Source: Eikenella exigua (lineage in GTDB: Bacteria > Pseudomonadota > Gammaproteobacteria > Burkholderiales > Neisseriaceae). From it: a DNA stretch of 64,000 bases. Both the position numbers and the translations under genes were made by a program. This document shows positions 16,464 through 24,341 of this stretch, in pieces (the stretch's first letter is position 1; each line of letters opens with the position of its first letter). A model generated the notes under the pieces. The model was not told where the DNA came from and did no database searches. It saw only the letters and a list, made by a program, of their open reading frames with translations. Location of the stretch: NCBI RefSeq assembly GCF_008805035.1, contig NZ_CP038018.1, positions 248,001 to 312,000 of the forward strand. Reading direction: 5' to 3'.

Positions 16464-16501
16464 AAAAGGCTACCTGAAATTCATTTTTCAGGTAGCCTTT
16501 C
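16464..16501 (+). terminator. eikDUS hairpin after the TetR gene
   Basis: AAAGGCTACCTGAAA and its complement form a 15-bp stem followed by TTT. Confidence 0.7.
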
Positions 16502-16597
16502 AGCATGAGGTGTATGCCGCAGGAGCGCATGCCGTTACCAGTTACTCCAAAGCCTCGTGCGTGCATTTCGCACGCATCCTACACCCCACAAATGAGC

Positions 16598-16626
16598 AGG
16601 CTACCTGAAATTTTCAGGTAGCCTTT
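16598..16626 (-). terminator. eikDUS palindrome after trpS
   Basis: AGGCTACCTGAAA directly abuts its complement, giving a 26-base near-perfect palindrome just beyond the trpS stop, with a T run on the plus side. Confidence 0.6.
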
Positions 16627-16653
16627 TGAGTGTCTGCCAAACAGCCGTATCGC

Positions 16654-17661
16654 TCAACGAAGCGGGCGGATGCCTACGGCGTCGCGCACTTGGTCGAGCA
16701 GTTCGCGGGCTTGCTTGCGGGCTTTGGCAGCGCCGGCCTGCAGGATGTCTTCGATTTGTGCGGGTTGGGCGGTGAGCTCGTGGAAGCGTTCGCGTTTGGG
16801 GGCAAGCTCTTCGTTCAGCTTGGCGCCGAGCAGTTTTTTGGCTTCGCCCCAGGCCAGGCCGTCGGCGAGCATTTGGGTAAATTCGGCGGTTTCGGCGGGG
16901 GTGGCGAAAGCTTTGTAGATGTCAAACAGCGGGCTCTCGTCGGGAGTTTTCGGCTCGCCTGGCTCTTTCAGGTTGGTGATGATTTTGTTTACGGCTTTTT
17001 GCAGCTTTTTCTCGCTTTCAAACAGCGGGATGGTGTTGCCGTAGCTTTTGCTCATTTTGCGCCCGTCGAGGCCGACGAGGAGTTCTACGTTGTCGTCCAC
17101 TTTGGCTTCGGGCAGCACAAACAGCTCTTTGAAGCGGTGGTTGAAACGCTGGGCGATGTCGCGGGTCATTTCCACGTGCTGGATTTGGTCGCGGCCTACC
17201 GGCACTTCGTGGGCGTTGAACATGAGGATGTCGGCGCTCATGAGGATGGGGTAGCTGTAGAGGCCCATTTCCACGCCGTGGTCTTGGTCGGTTTGGCCGG
17301 CATCGAGGTTGGCCTGTACGGCGGCTTTGTAGGCATGGGCACGGTTCATCAGGCCTTTGGCGGTGATGCAGGTGAGTATCCAGTTGAGCTCGGGTACTTC
17401 GGGAATGTCGCTTTGGCGGTAAAACGTGGTGCGCTCGGGGTCAAGGCCGCAGGCGAGCCAGGTGGCGGCCACGGCCTGGGTGGAGGCGTGGATGACTTCG
17501 GGGTCGTGGCATTTGATGATGCCGTGGTAGTCGGCCAAAAAGAGGAAGGATTCGGCGGAGGGGTCGGCTGCGGCGGCAATGGCGGGGCGGATGGCGCCGA
17601 CGTAGTTGCCTAAATGCGGGATGCCGGTGGTGGTTACGCCGGTGAGGACTCGTTTTTTCAT
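16654..17661 (-). CDS. trpS: Tryptophan--tRNA ligase
   Basis: TrpRS charges tRNA-Trp in the cytosol. This 335-residue class I synthetase starts MKKRVLTGVTTTGIPHLGNY, carrying a variant HIGH motif as PHLGN, and has KMSKSYGN as the KMSKS loop near residue 205. The MGLYSYPILMSADIL and GRDQIQHVEMTRDIAQRFN segments are characteristic of the family. The length is typical of short bacterial TrpRS. It appears monocistronic between uptake-sequence hairpins. Confidence 0.97.
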   Translation of the reverse strand: MKKRVLTGVTTTGIPHLGNYVGAIRPAIAAAADPSAESFLFLADYHGIIKCHDPEVIHASTQAVAATWLACGLDPERTTFYRQSDIPEVPELNWILTCITAKGLMNRAHAYKAAVQANLDAGQTDQDHGVEMGLYSYPILMSADILMFNAHEVPVGRDQIQHVEMTRDIAQRFNHRFKELFVLPEAKVDDNVELLVGLDGRKMSKSYGNTIPLFESEKKLQKAVNKIITNLKEPGEPKTPDESPLFDIYKAFATPAETAEFTQMLADGLAWGEAKKLLGAKLNEELAPKRERFHELTAQPAQIEDILQAGAAKARKQARELLDQVRDAVGIRPLR

Positions 17662-17846
17662 GGATGGCTTTCTTTGGTTTGGCGGGAATAGGAGGCGGCG
17701 CTGGGGCTACCTGAAAAATGGCAGATTATAGTGCAAGGGCGGGAAGCGGGAAAATTTCAGGTAGCCTATTTATGTTTGGATAAAGGCTACCTGAAAGATG
17801 GAAATTCTATGTGGGCAATAAGCTGTACCATTTATATATCTGTAAA

Positions 17847-17928
17847 AAAGGCTACCTGAAAGCGTGGGCTTTAACGCAGTTAAAACCCAGCGGAGTTTCT
17901 GCGCAGCTAAAGTTTCAGGTAGCCTTTG
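17847..17928 (-). terminator. Long-armed eikDUS inverted pair after gshA
   Basis: AAAGGCTACCTGAAAG (from 17847) pairs with CTTTCAGGTAGCCTTT-like sequence ending at 17927. The internal 50 bases hold weaker symmetry (TTTAACGCAG, CTGCGCAGCTAAAG). It lies 10 bases beyond the gshA stop. Confidence 0.45.
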
Positions 17929-17937
17929 CTGGTGTCA

Positions 17938-19281
17938 TCAATAATTATCCAACTCAATCGATGCGGCCAAGAGCGAGAGCCTGGCCATCACGCCGTATAC
18001 ATACAGGCGGTTGCTGGCACAGTCGCAGGCTTGGCTGCGGTCGGGCAGGCCGAGGGTTTGCCATTGTTCGAATACGCGCTTACTGCCGGCAAGGAATTCC
18101 GGGTCGTCGCCGCTGCTGTCGGTTTGCGGCATGTTGCGGTTCAATGGCACGAAGCGCATGCCGCTGGCGTTGAGGTTTTCGTCGGCACCGCGCCCTTCGT
18201 GCACGCGGAAGAAGCCACCCACCACGAAGCGGTCGATCATATACACCACCGGCTCGGCCACGGCGCCGTTGAGGGTTTCGTAGGTGTAGATGCCTTCCTG
18301 AACAATCACTTCGGTTACGGCCAGGCCTTCTTTCACGGTGGCCATTTTGTTGCGGTTTTTGCGGTTGAGCGCGCGCACTTCATCGGCGGATTTCACGCTC
18401 ATCACGCCCATGCCGTAGGTGCCGGCGTCGGCTTTGACGATCACGAATGGTTTATCAGTAATACCTTTTTCGTCGTATTTGGCCTGGATTTTGGCCAGTA
18501 CGCGTTCCACGGCGGCGGCCAGGGCGTCTTCGCCTTCGCGTTCGTGGAAGTTGAGGCCGGACACTTTCTCGAAATAGGGATTAATCTGCCATTGATCGAT
18601 GCCGATGAGCTCGGCAAATTCGGCGGCCACTTGATTGTAGGCGGCGAAGTGGGCAGTTTTGCGGCGCGTGGTCCAGCCGCCGTGCAGGGGCGGCAGCACG
18701 GTGTGGCGGATGCCTTGCAGGATTTCGGGCACGCCGCCGGAGAGGTCGTTGTTCAACAACACGAGGCAGGGTGAGAAGCCGTCGGCTAGGTGCACGCGCT
18801 CGCGGGTGCGCAGCAGGGGCTCGAGCAAAATGGTGTGCCCCAGCGCGGTTTTGAATTCGGACGGCTCGGTGATTTCGGGGTTCAGGCTGCCCAGGCGCAC
18901 GGCAAAGCCGGCCTGTTGCAGGATATTGCTCAGGGCATACACGTTTTCCAAGTAAAACGTATTGCGTGTGTGGTTTTCCGGCACGATCAGCACGGATTTG
19001 GCCGTTTCGCAGTAGCGTTCCACCGCGTCGGTGGCGGCGGCAGCGGCCAGCGGGCTGAATTGGGTGTTTAGGTTGTTGAAGCCGCCGGGGAAGAGGTTCA
19101 TGTCGATGCTGGCCATTTTGTAGCCGCTGTTGCGGATGTCGACCGAGCCGTAAAACGGCGGCTTGTGCCGTTTCCACTGGCTACGGAACCAGGCCTCGAT
19201 TTCGGCTTGCTTTTGCAGGATGAGTGTTTCAAAATCCAGCAGATATTGCGCGTATTGCGGGGAAATAACCGGAATACCCAT
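17938..19281 (-). CDS. gshA: Glutamate--cysteine ligase, ATP-grasp proteobacterial type
   Basis: GshA joins glutamate and cysteine to gamma-glutamylcysteine, the first step of glutathione synthesis in the cytosol. This 447-residue form belongs to the ATP-grasp-like class found in betaproteobacteria rather than the E. coli type. Recognisable segments are YGSVDIRNSGYKMASIDMN near the N-terminus, NLFPGGFNNL, the nucleotide-site strand FVIVKADAGTYGMGVM and the C-terminal GGFFRVHEGRGADENLNASG. gshB is not in the window; gloB (glutathione-dependent) lies 40 kb away. AGGAG precedes the ATG by 5 bases. It is divergent from a methylase-like gene. Confidence 0.92.
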   Translation of the reverse strand: MGIPVISPQYAQYLLDFETLILQKQAEIEAWFRSQWKRHKPPFYGSVDIRNSGYKMASIDMNLFPGGFNNLNTQFSPLAAAAATDAVERYCETAKSVLIVPENHTRNTFYLENVYALSNILQQAGFAVRLGSLNPEITEPSEFKTALGHTILLEPLLRTRERVHLADGFSPCLVLLNNDLSGGVPEILQGIRHTVLPPLHGGWTTRRKTAHFAAYNQVAAEFAELIGIDQWQINPYFEKVSGLNFHEREGEDALAAAVERVLAKIQAKYDEKGITDKPFVIVKADAGTYGMGVMSVKSADEVRALNRKNRNKMATVKEGLAVTEVIVQEGIYTYETLNGAVAEPVVYMIDRFVVGGFFRVHEGRGADENLNASGMRFVPLNRNMPQTDSSGDDPEFLAGSKRVFEQWQTLGLPDRSQACDCASNRLYVYGVMARLSLLAASIELDNY

Positions 19282-19389
19282 GCTGAGCTCCTTTCAAAAA
19301 AGTGTGTGCAGATGGCGGGCATTATACTCCAAGCCCGTGCCGCTACAGCGAATTTCCCTACATACCATCAGGCTATCCCGTTTTATTCT

Positions 19390-19974
19390 ATGCTCGACAA
19401 CATCCTTCCTTTCGCCCACCGCCTGCTCGCCCAAGCCACGCCCGAAGGCGGCATTGCGGTGGATGCTACCGCCGGCAATGGACACGACACGCTGTTTTTG
19501 GCGCAATGCGTGGGCAGCGGCGGGCGTGTGTATGCCTTCGATATCCAACCGCAGGCTTTGGCTGCCACGCAGGTGCGTTTACAGGCAGCCGGAGAAGAAA
19601 GGCAAGTGCGCCTGATTGCCGAGAGCCATGCCGATTTGACGCAATATGTAAACGAGCCTGTGCACAGCATCGTGTTTAACTGCGGCTACCTGCCCGGCGG
19701 CAACAAAGCGCTCACCACCGAAACCGGCAGCACCCTTTCCGCTTTGGCGCAAGCCGTGCACATCCTGCGCCTCGGCGGGCTGCTGGCTGTGGTGCTTTAT
19801 CCCGGCCACGAGGCGGGCGCGCTCGAAGCTCAGGCTGTGTCTGAATGGGCGGCCGCCTTACCGCAACAACAGTTTGCCGTGTTGCACTACGGCTTCATCA
19901 ACCGCCGCAACCGCCCGCCTTATTTGCTAGCGATTGAAAAGCACAACACATCTACCAACCCAAAGGCTACCTGA
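19390..19974 (+). CDS. Putative rRNA methylase, YtqB/DUF-type class I SAM methyltransferase
   Basis: This 194-residue protein begins MLDNILPFAHRLLAQATPEGG and carries the SAM-binding motif VDATAGNGHDTLFLA. RVYAFDIQPQAL, VFNCGYLPGGNK (the NxGYLPG signature) and a C-terminal RRNRPPYLLAIEK follow. This is the YtqB-like family often labelled rRNA methylase; some members act on tRNA (MnmM). A longer frame from 19165 would overlap gshA and lacks family sequence, so the ATG at 19390 was chosen. The ribosome site is poor. It ends next to a decayed SirB2-like gene. Confidence 0.85.
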   Translation: MLDNILPFAHRLLAQATPEGGIAVDATAGNGHDTLFLAQCVGSGGRVYAFDIQPQALAATQVRLQAAGEERQVRLIAESHADLTQYVNEPVHSIVFNCGYLPGGNKALTTETGSTLSALAQAVHILRLGGLLAVVLYPGHEAGALEAQAVSEWAAALPQQQFAVLHYGFINRRNRPPYLLAIEKHNTSTNPKAT

Positions 19975-19979
19975 AACCG

Positions 19980-20279
19980 ATGGCTAAAAAGCGCAAACCG
20001 AGTATTTCCGCCTTACCGCCTTCCCTGTTTCCCTACATCCAACAGGCCAACGACGACACCTTACTGCTCTTCACTGGCATGATGCCGATGACCATTACCC
20101 GCTACGTGCCTTTCGGTAATGCAAACTGGCTGGGCGTGAAGCTGAATTTTGGTGGTGCTGTATGTGCTGGTGGGCATGTTCTGCCTGAAAAGCCCGCCGC
20201 GATCCACCAAATGGTGGATTGGCTACGCCCTCTCCACCGGCTGACTCTGCACCATTTATTGACTGGCTACGTATAAGCC
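19980..20279 (+). pseudogene. SirB2-like membrane protein, frameshifted remnant
   Basis: The first frame gives LFPYIQQANDDTLLLFTGMM and RYVPFGNANWLGVKL, like the mid-part of SirB2 inner-membrane proteins (PH-xx-DTLLL-x-SG and WLTAKL blocks). After KL an extra A shifts the frame. The +1 frame continues LVVLYVLVGMFCLKSPPRST and KWWIGYALSTG to a stop, and a further shift yields LTLHHLLTGYV. The first transmembrane segment of a normal SirB2 is absent. The frame breaks are visible directly; the family assignment is from memory of the motif pattern. Function of SirB2 is poorly known. Confidence 0.55.
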
Positions 20280-20310
20280 GATGTTTTGAGTTTGGCGGTT
20301 TGAACAAATA

Positions 20311-20352
20311 AAGGCAGCCTGAAAAGCCGTTATGTGCTTTTCAGGCTGCCTT
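20311..20352 (-). terminator. Hairpin made of Kingella-dialect uptake sequences
   Basis: AAGGCAGCCTGAAAAGC pairs perfectly with its 17-base complement around an 8-base loop. The arms contain AGGCAGCCTGAA, the AG-kingDUS dialect, not the local AGGCTACCTGAA. It lies 24 bases beyond the stop of the NTF2-like gene and would terminate it. Confidence 0.75.
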
Positions 20353-20375
20353 ATACATTCTTTTCTTTTTGCGGT

Positions 20376-20771
20376 TTACGGTTTACTCCAGAAGTTGTCC
20401 TCTTCTGCCTGACGTTCGGAGAAAGTCCACACTTCCTGTATTTTCCCGTTTTCTATTCTGAATAAATCGATACCTGGATTGTTTAGCTTTTCGGCTCCTT
20501 TTTCGGCTAGGGAGACAACGCTTGCGGCGACAAAGCAGCCGTTGCCTGCAAACCAGTTCGTCACCACGCGGAATGTTCCGTTGCTTCTTTCCGAAAATTC
20601 GGCCAAGCGTCTGCCCAATGCCTGTTTTCCCGCAACATCGCCCGAAAGCGGGCTTTCGCCGCCCATATGCCATACGATATTGTCGGCCAAGGTTCCGAAT
20701 ACGGCATCGAAATCGCCTTTTGCCAAGGCTTCCGTATAAGTTTTAAATACTTCCGCTGATTCGTTTTTCAT
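20376..20771 (-). CDS. NTF2-like/SnoaL-like family protein
   Basis: The 131-residue protein has the cone-shaped NTF2 fold pattern: an N-terminal helix (ESAEVFKTYTEALAKGDFDAV), then NIVWHMGGESPLSG, a beta-sheet core ending in GIDLFRIENGKIQEVWTFSER. The family is a scaffold used for isomerases, cyclases and small-molecule binding, and no catalytic pair can be assigned here. It has a lower GC feel than its neighbours and is followed by a Kingella-dialect uptake hairpin, both pointing to acquisition from a related genus. AGGAGCG precedes the ATG. Confidence 0.75.
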   Translation of the reverse strand: MKNESAEVFKTYTEALAKGDFDAVFGTLADNIVWHMGGESPLSGDVAGKQALGRRLAEFSERSNGTFRVVTNWFAGNGCFVAASVVSLAEKGAEKLNNPGIDLFRIENGKIQEVWTFSERQAEEDNFWSKP

Positions 20772-20786
20772 GAAAACGCTCCTTCT

Positions 20787-21178
20787 TTAACGAGGTTGGT
20801 AATTTCGGTTTTTCCGAAAACCATTATACGGCCGATAATCCGGTTTGAATATGCAGGGCGGTTTTTCGGCACGTCCGGAAATTTTCGGGCTGCTTGAAAA
20901 ATACTCCCGCCCGTTTTCAAAGCACCGCCACGCCCTCATCGCCCAAAAACTCCACCGGCTCGAACAGCGGCAACAACCGTAGGTCAGATTCTTGAATCCG
21001 ACACTCCACCCAAAGGCTACCTGAAAAACCGAGTACTTGTGGCTTTCAGGTAACCTCCGGGCTTCCGGTAACACCATCAAGACAAACAAAACGCTTGCGG
21101 AATCATGCTCCGCAAGCGTTTTGTTGTTGGAGGGTGCGGGCTGGGGGCTACCTGAAAGTGCCGGCGCCAAACCGACAG
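20787..21178. other. Intergenic region without a supported gene
   Basis: About 390 bases between the NTF2-like gene and the midA remnant. It holds uptake sequences near 21017 and 21040 (the latter imperfect), and a perfect 17-bp hairpin at 21085-21125. A minus-strand fragment reading LFEPVEFLGDEGVAVL and a stop near 20925-20980 is protein-like but too short to identify. Confidence 0.45.
21085..21125. terminator. Perfect 17-bp stem hairpin with flanking A and T runs
   Basis: AACAAAACGCTTGCGGA pairs with TCCGCAAGCGTTTTGTT across a 7-base loop. It lies downstream of the decayed midA gene (minus strand) and has the look of a bidirectional intrinsic terminator. It is not an uptake-sequence hairpin. 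Confidence 0.6.
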
Positions 21179-22320
21179 CTACAGCTTGTGGCACAAATCG
21201 CCGATGGCGAAGCCCTGCCAATCTGGGTCGATATTTCGGCTGAAGGCGATGGCTTTGAAGAGCTCGCCCATTTCCTGCGGGGCAAGGAGGGTTTGGCAGG
21301 CGGCGGTGCGGATGTAGGCTTCGCTTTCGGGTTCGCCTTGGGCGGCAAGCAGGTTGGTGAGGCCGAGGTTGAGCAGGAAGGCGGCCTGGGTGGTGTAGCC
21401 GATGAGGTCGAGCCCGGCTTGGCAGGCAGCTTCGGCGATAGCGGTGAAGTTGATGTGGCAGGTGAGGTCGGTGAGGCCGATGTGTTCGAAGGGGTTGTGC
21501 ACGGCGTGGTGGCGGTAGTGGCCTATGAGGGTGCCGCCGCTGCGCTGGGGGGGGGATGGTAATACTGGGCGGCGTCGAAGCCGTAGTCGATAAAGAGCAG
21601 GGCGCCGCGCGTGAGGCGTTGGGCGAGGGTGCGGATAAAGGCTTTCTAGCGCAGGTGCAGTTCGCTGGTGTGGCAGTCAATGGCGGGCAGCAGCTCTTAG
21701 GCGGAGAGTAGGAGTTTTTCGGGTAGGGGCGCTTTGCCATTGGAATTGTTGGTTTGCATCCAGCCCCACGCCCATCAGTTGCCATTGGCCGCTTTGATAA
21801 CGCACGATGTCCAGGGCATAGTATCGAGCACTTCGTTGCCGATGACGAGGCTGTCGAATTCTACGGGCAGTTCGGTGAGCTATGTGATTTGGTGCTGGTG
21901 TTGGGGCAGGGCGTCGGCAAGGTGGCGGCGTTGGCGTTCGGCCAAATCGGGGGAAACTTCAATGATGTAGTAGTGCCGGAGGCTACCTGAAAGCTTGTCG
22001 ATCAGCTGGGTGGCAAGCTCGCCGGTGCCTGCGCCGAATTCGTAGATATTGCCGGCGGTTTTCGGCAGCAGGGATTGAAGCTGGATGGCGAGGGTCTGCC
22101 CGAACAGCGGGGTGAGCGCGGGGGCGGTGATGAAGTCGCCGACGGCGCCGATTTTGTGCGCGCCACCGGTGTAGTAGCCATATTGCGGCTGGTAGAGCGC
22201 GAGCTACATGAAGGCGGCAAAGGGCAGGAAGCCGTGGTTGGCCTGAATGTGTTGTTGTATCAGGTCACACAGTGTTTGTGAGGCGCCGAGGGCTTTGGGG
22301 CCGGGGCAGACATATAGAGC
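21179..22320 (-). pseudogene. midA: MidA-like (DUF185) SAM-dependent methyltransferase, multiply disrupted
   Basis: Translating the minus strand gives a clear MidA/NDUFAF7-family protein: HGFLPFAAFM, then a TAG, LALYQPQYGYYTGGAHKIG, DFITAPALTPLFGQ and IYEFGAGTGELATQL. These are followed by VIGNEVLDTMPW, a long divergent stretch, LLFIDYGFD, and an intact C-terminus (HNPFEHIGLTDLTCHINFTA). In-frame stops occur near 22205, 21880, 21775, 21697 and 21646. A run of nine G (21547-21555) throws the last third out of frame. MidA homologues methylate respiratory complex I-related or other proteins. The gene is a pseudogene here, bounded by a possible start region near 22320. Confidence 0.85.
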
Positions 22321-22488
22321 TGTTCATAGAGCAATTATGCGAATAATCTGGAAAACGTGCGCAATTATAAAGGCTTGCTGCTGGGAGGCAAAATTTGGGT
22401 TGCGTGGAAAACGACAGGCATGATGATTGAGACTAACTATCTTATGTAAAAACAGTTTGTTAATCGTGGATTTTTACTGTGTTTGTAA

Positions 22489-22550
22489 TTGACCGATGCC
22501 GCTGCTTTGCCGTATAGTGTCGCTTCGTGGGGAATTGTGGGGCAAAGTGC
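22489..22550 (+). promoter_or_regulatory. dcw cluster promoter with MraZ boxes
   Basis: TTGACC (22489-22494) and TATAGT (22513-22518) are 18 bases apart. Overlapping the expected start point, GTGGGG occurs at 22527 and 22537 and a partial GTG at 22547, exactly 10 bases apart. Another GTGGGA lies at 22578, 10 bases before the GTG start. Helically phased GTGGG repeats are what MraZ binds to repress its own operon. Confidence 0.75.
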
Positions 22551-22587
22551 CTTTTTAGTTCCAAAAATCAATCGAAGGTGGGAAAAA

Positions 22588-23043
22588 GTGTTTGGCGGCG
22601 TACATGAATTGAGCATCGACAGCAAGGGGCGCTTGGCGATTCCGGCCAAGTTCCGCGACTTGCTCGCGCGCCACTACACGCCGTCTTTGGTGGTTACTGT
22701 AGAAGCACGTACGCATCTGGTGATGTATCCGGAAGCGGAGTGGCAGAAAACGGCGGAAAATTTGCAGGCGATGAATGTGTCGGGCAATCCGGTTGCCAGA
22801 ATGTTCCGTGATTTGATGCTGAACCACGCCGAAACGCTGGATTTGGATGCTTCAGGCAGAATTTTGCTGCCACCGAGCCTGCGCCGCCGCGTGCAATTTG
22901 ATAAAGAAGTAACGCTGGTGGGTCGTGCCGACCGGCTGGAGCTGTGGAACCGCGAACGTTGGGAAGCCAATATGAACGCGGTGCTGGATATGGATCCGGA
23001 CGAATTGGCCGAACAGCTCGACAAAGCCGGGTTCCGCCTATGA
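22588..23043 (+). CDS. mraZ: Transcriptional regulator MraZ
   Basis: MraZ is a DNA-binding repressor of the dcw operon and its own gene. It has two AbrB-like SpoVT/MraZ repeats. The first, VHELSIDSKGRLAIPAKFRDL, and the second, MLNHAETLDLDASGRILLP, both carry the DxxGRxxxP pattern. Starting at the GTG at 22588 gives 151 residues, the usual length, with FGG after the start as in relatives, and AAGGTGG lies 8 bases upstream. An upstream ATG-free extension was rejected. The stop overlaps the rsmH start as ATGA. Confidence 0.95.
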   Translation: MFGGVHELSIDSKGRLAIPAKFRDLLARHYTPSLVVTVEARTHLVMYPEAEWQKTAENLQAMNVSGNPVARMFRDLMLNHAETLDLDASGRILLPPSLRRRVQFDKEVTLVGRADRLELWNRERWEANMNAVLDMDPDELAEQLDKAGFRL

Positions 23044-23996
23044 GCGCGCAGGAATTGGCACACGTTACCGTGCTGCTGCACGAGGCGGTGGACGCTTTGG
23101 CGGTAAAGCCGGATGGCGTGTATGTGGACGGTACTTTCGGCCGCGGCGGGCATTCCCGCCTGATTCTGTCGAAGCTGGGTGCAAATGGCCGGCTGGTGGT
23201 GTTTGATAAAGACCCGCAGGCCATTGCCGTGGCGCGGCAGCTGGCGGAAACAGACAAGCGCGTGCAAGTGGTGCACGGTGGGTTTGCCGGCTTTCAGGTA
23301 GCCTTAAAAGAATTGGGTATTGAAGCGGTGGATGGTGCGTTGTTTGATTTGGGCGTGTCTTCGCCGCAGATCGACGATGCCGAACGCGGCTTCAGCTTTC
23401 GCTACGATGCGCCGCTGGATATGCGGATGGATACCACGCGCGGCCAAACCGCCGCGCAATGGCTGGCCGAGGCCGGCGAAGAAGAGATTCGCGAGGTAAT
23501 CAGAGATTATGGTGAAGAGCGGTTTAACAGCCAGATTGCGCGCGCCATTGTGCAGCAGCGGCAAGAGCGCCCCATCCTTACAACCGGCCAGCTGGCGCAG
23601 TTGGCGGCACAAGCCGTCCGTACTCGCGAACGCGGCCAAGATCCGGCGACACGGACGTTTCAAGCCATTCGGATTTTCATCAACCGTGAGCTTGAAGAAA
23701 TAAGCGCGGTGTTGCCGCAGGCCGCAGGCTACCTGAAAACCGGCGGGCGTTTGGCAGTGATTGCCTTCCATTCGTTGGAAGACCGGATAGTGAAACAGTT
23801 TATCCGCCGCCACAGCCGTCCGGCGCCGCTGCCCAAGTGGGTAATGGTGCGCGAAAGCGAACGCCCCGAACCGCCCTTGCGGGAAATCGGCAAGGCACAG
23901 CGGGCTTCGGCAGCAGAAACCGCAGCCAATCCGCGTGCACGCTCCGCTGTGTTGCGCGTGGCCGAGCGGACGGCGGGAGAGTTTGTAGATGAATAA
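23040..23996 (+). CDS. rsmH: 16S rRNA (cytosine1402-N4)-methyltransferase
   Basis: RsmH (MraW) methylates N4 of C1402 in the ribosomal decoding centre. The 318-residue protein opens MSAQELAHVTVLLHEAVDAL and has DGTFGRGGHSRLIL as SAM-binding motif I, LFDLGVSSPQIDDAERGFSF, RIFINRELEEI and AFHSLEDRIVK, all family signatures. The ATG at 23040 overlaps the mraZ stop by four bases. The start of ftsL overlaps the 3-prime end. Two uptake sequences in frame encode GFQVA and GYLKTGG, the latter in a loop before the last motif. Confidence 0.97.
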   Translation: MSAQELAHVTVLLHEAVDALAVKPDGVYVDGTFGRGGHSRLILSKLGANGRLVVFDKDPQAIAVARQLAETDKRVQVVHGGFAGFQVALKELGIEAVDGALFDLGVSSPQIDDAERGFSFRYDAPLDMRMDTTRGQTAAQWLAEAGEEEIREVIRDYGEERFNSQIARAIVQQRQERPILTTGQLAQLAAQAVRTRERGQDPATRTFQAIRIFINRELEEISAVLPQAAGYLKTGGRLAVIAFHSLEDRIVKQFIRRHSRPAPLPKWVMVRESERPEPPLREIGKAQRASAAETAANPRARSAVLRVAERTAGEFVDE

Positions 23997-24252
23997 GCTG
24001 AATATTATGTTGTTTGTGTTGGTGCTGCTCTCCGCCTTGGGCGTGGTGTCGGTACAGGACAATTCGCGCGAATCGTTTATTGTGCTGGAAAAAGAGCACC
24101 AGCGGCAGGCAGATTTGGAAGAGGAATACCGCCGTTTACAGTGGCAGCAGGCCAAGTTGGCCAACCATAGTTTGATCAAAGAGGCGGCTCAGCAGCAGCA
24201 GTTGCAGCCGCCCACCATGCAGAACACCAAAATCGTGCGTCTGCAATATTAA
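23989..24252 (+). CDS. ftsL: Cell division protein FtsL
   Basis: FtsL is a bitopic inner-membrane protein that joins FtsB and FtsQ and helps activate FtsWI septal synthesis. The 87-residue protein has a short cytoplasmic start (MNKLN), one membrane helix (IMLFVLVLLSALGVVSV) and a periplasmic coiled-coil rich in Glu, Gln and Leu (LEKEHQRQADLEEEYRRLQW). Size and position between rsmH and ftsI are diagnostic. It overlaps rsmH by 8 bases, implying translational coupling. Confidence 0.93.
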   Translation: MNKLNIMLFVLVLLSALGVVSVQDNSRESFIVLEKEHQRQADLEEEYRRLQWQQAKLANHSLIKEAAQQQQLQPPTMQNTKIVRLQY

Positions 24253-24341
24253 CTAGGCGAATGAAGCTAATAAAAGTAGTTGAATAATATTAAATAAGCA
24301 GTTTTGCTGCCGTGTGGGCGGTAGCGTAGAGAGTAAATACC

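Noticed and set aside
21547..21555. Phase-variable poly-G switch
   Set aside because: The gene around it has several other nonsense mutations, so switching the tract could not restore it.
20787..21785. 332-codon minus-strand frame
   Set aside because: It is Pro/Arg/Ser rich, crosses the terminator hairpin and the decayed midA gene in another frame, and resembles no protein family.
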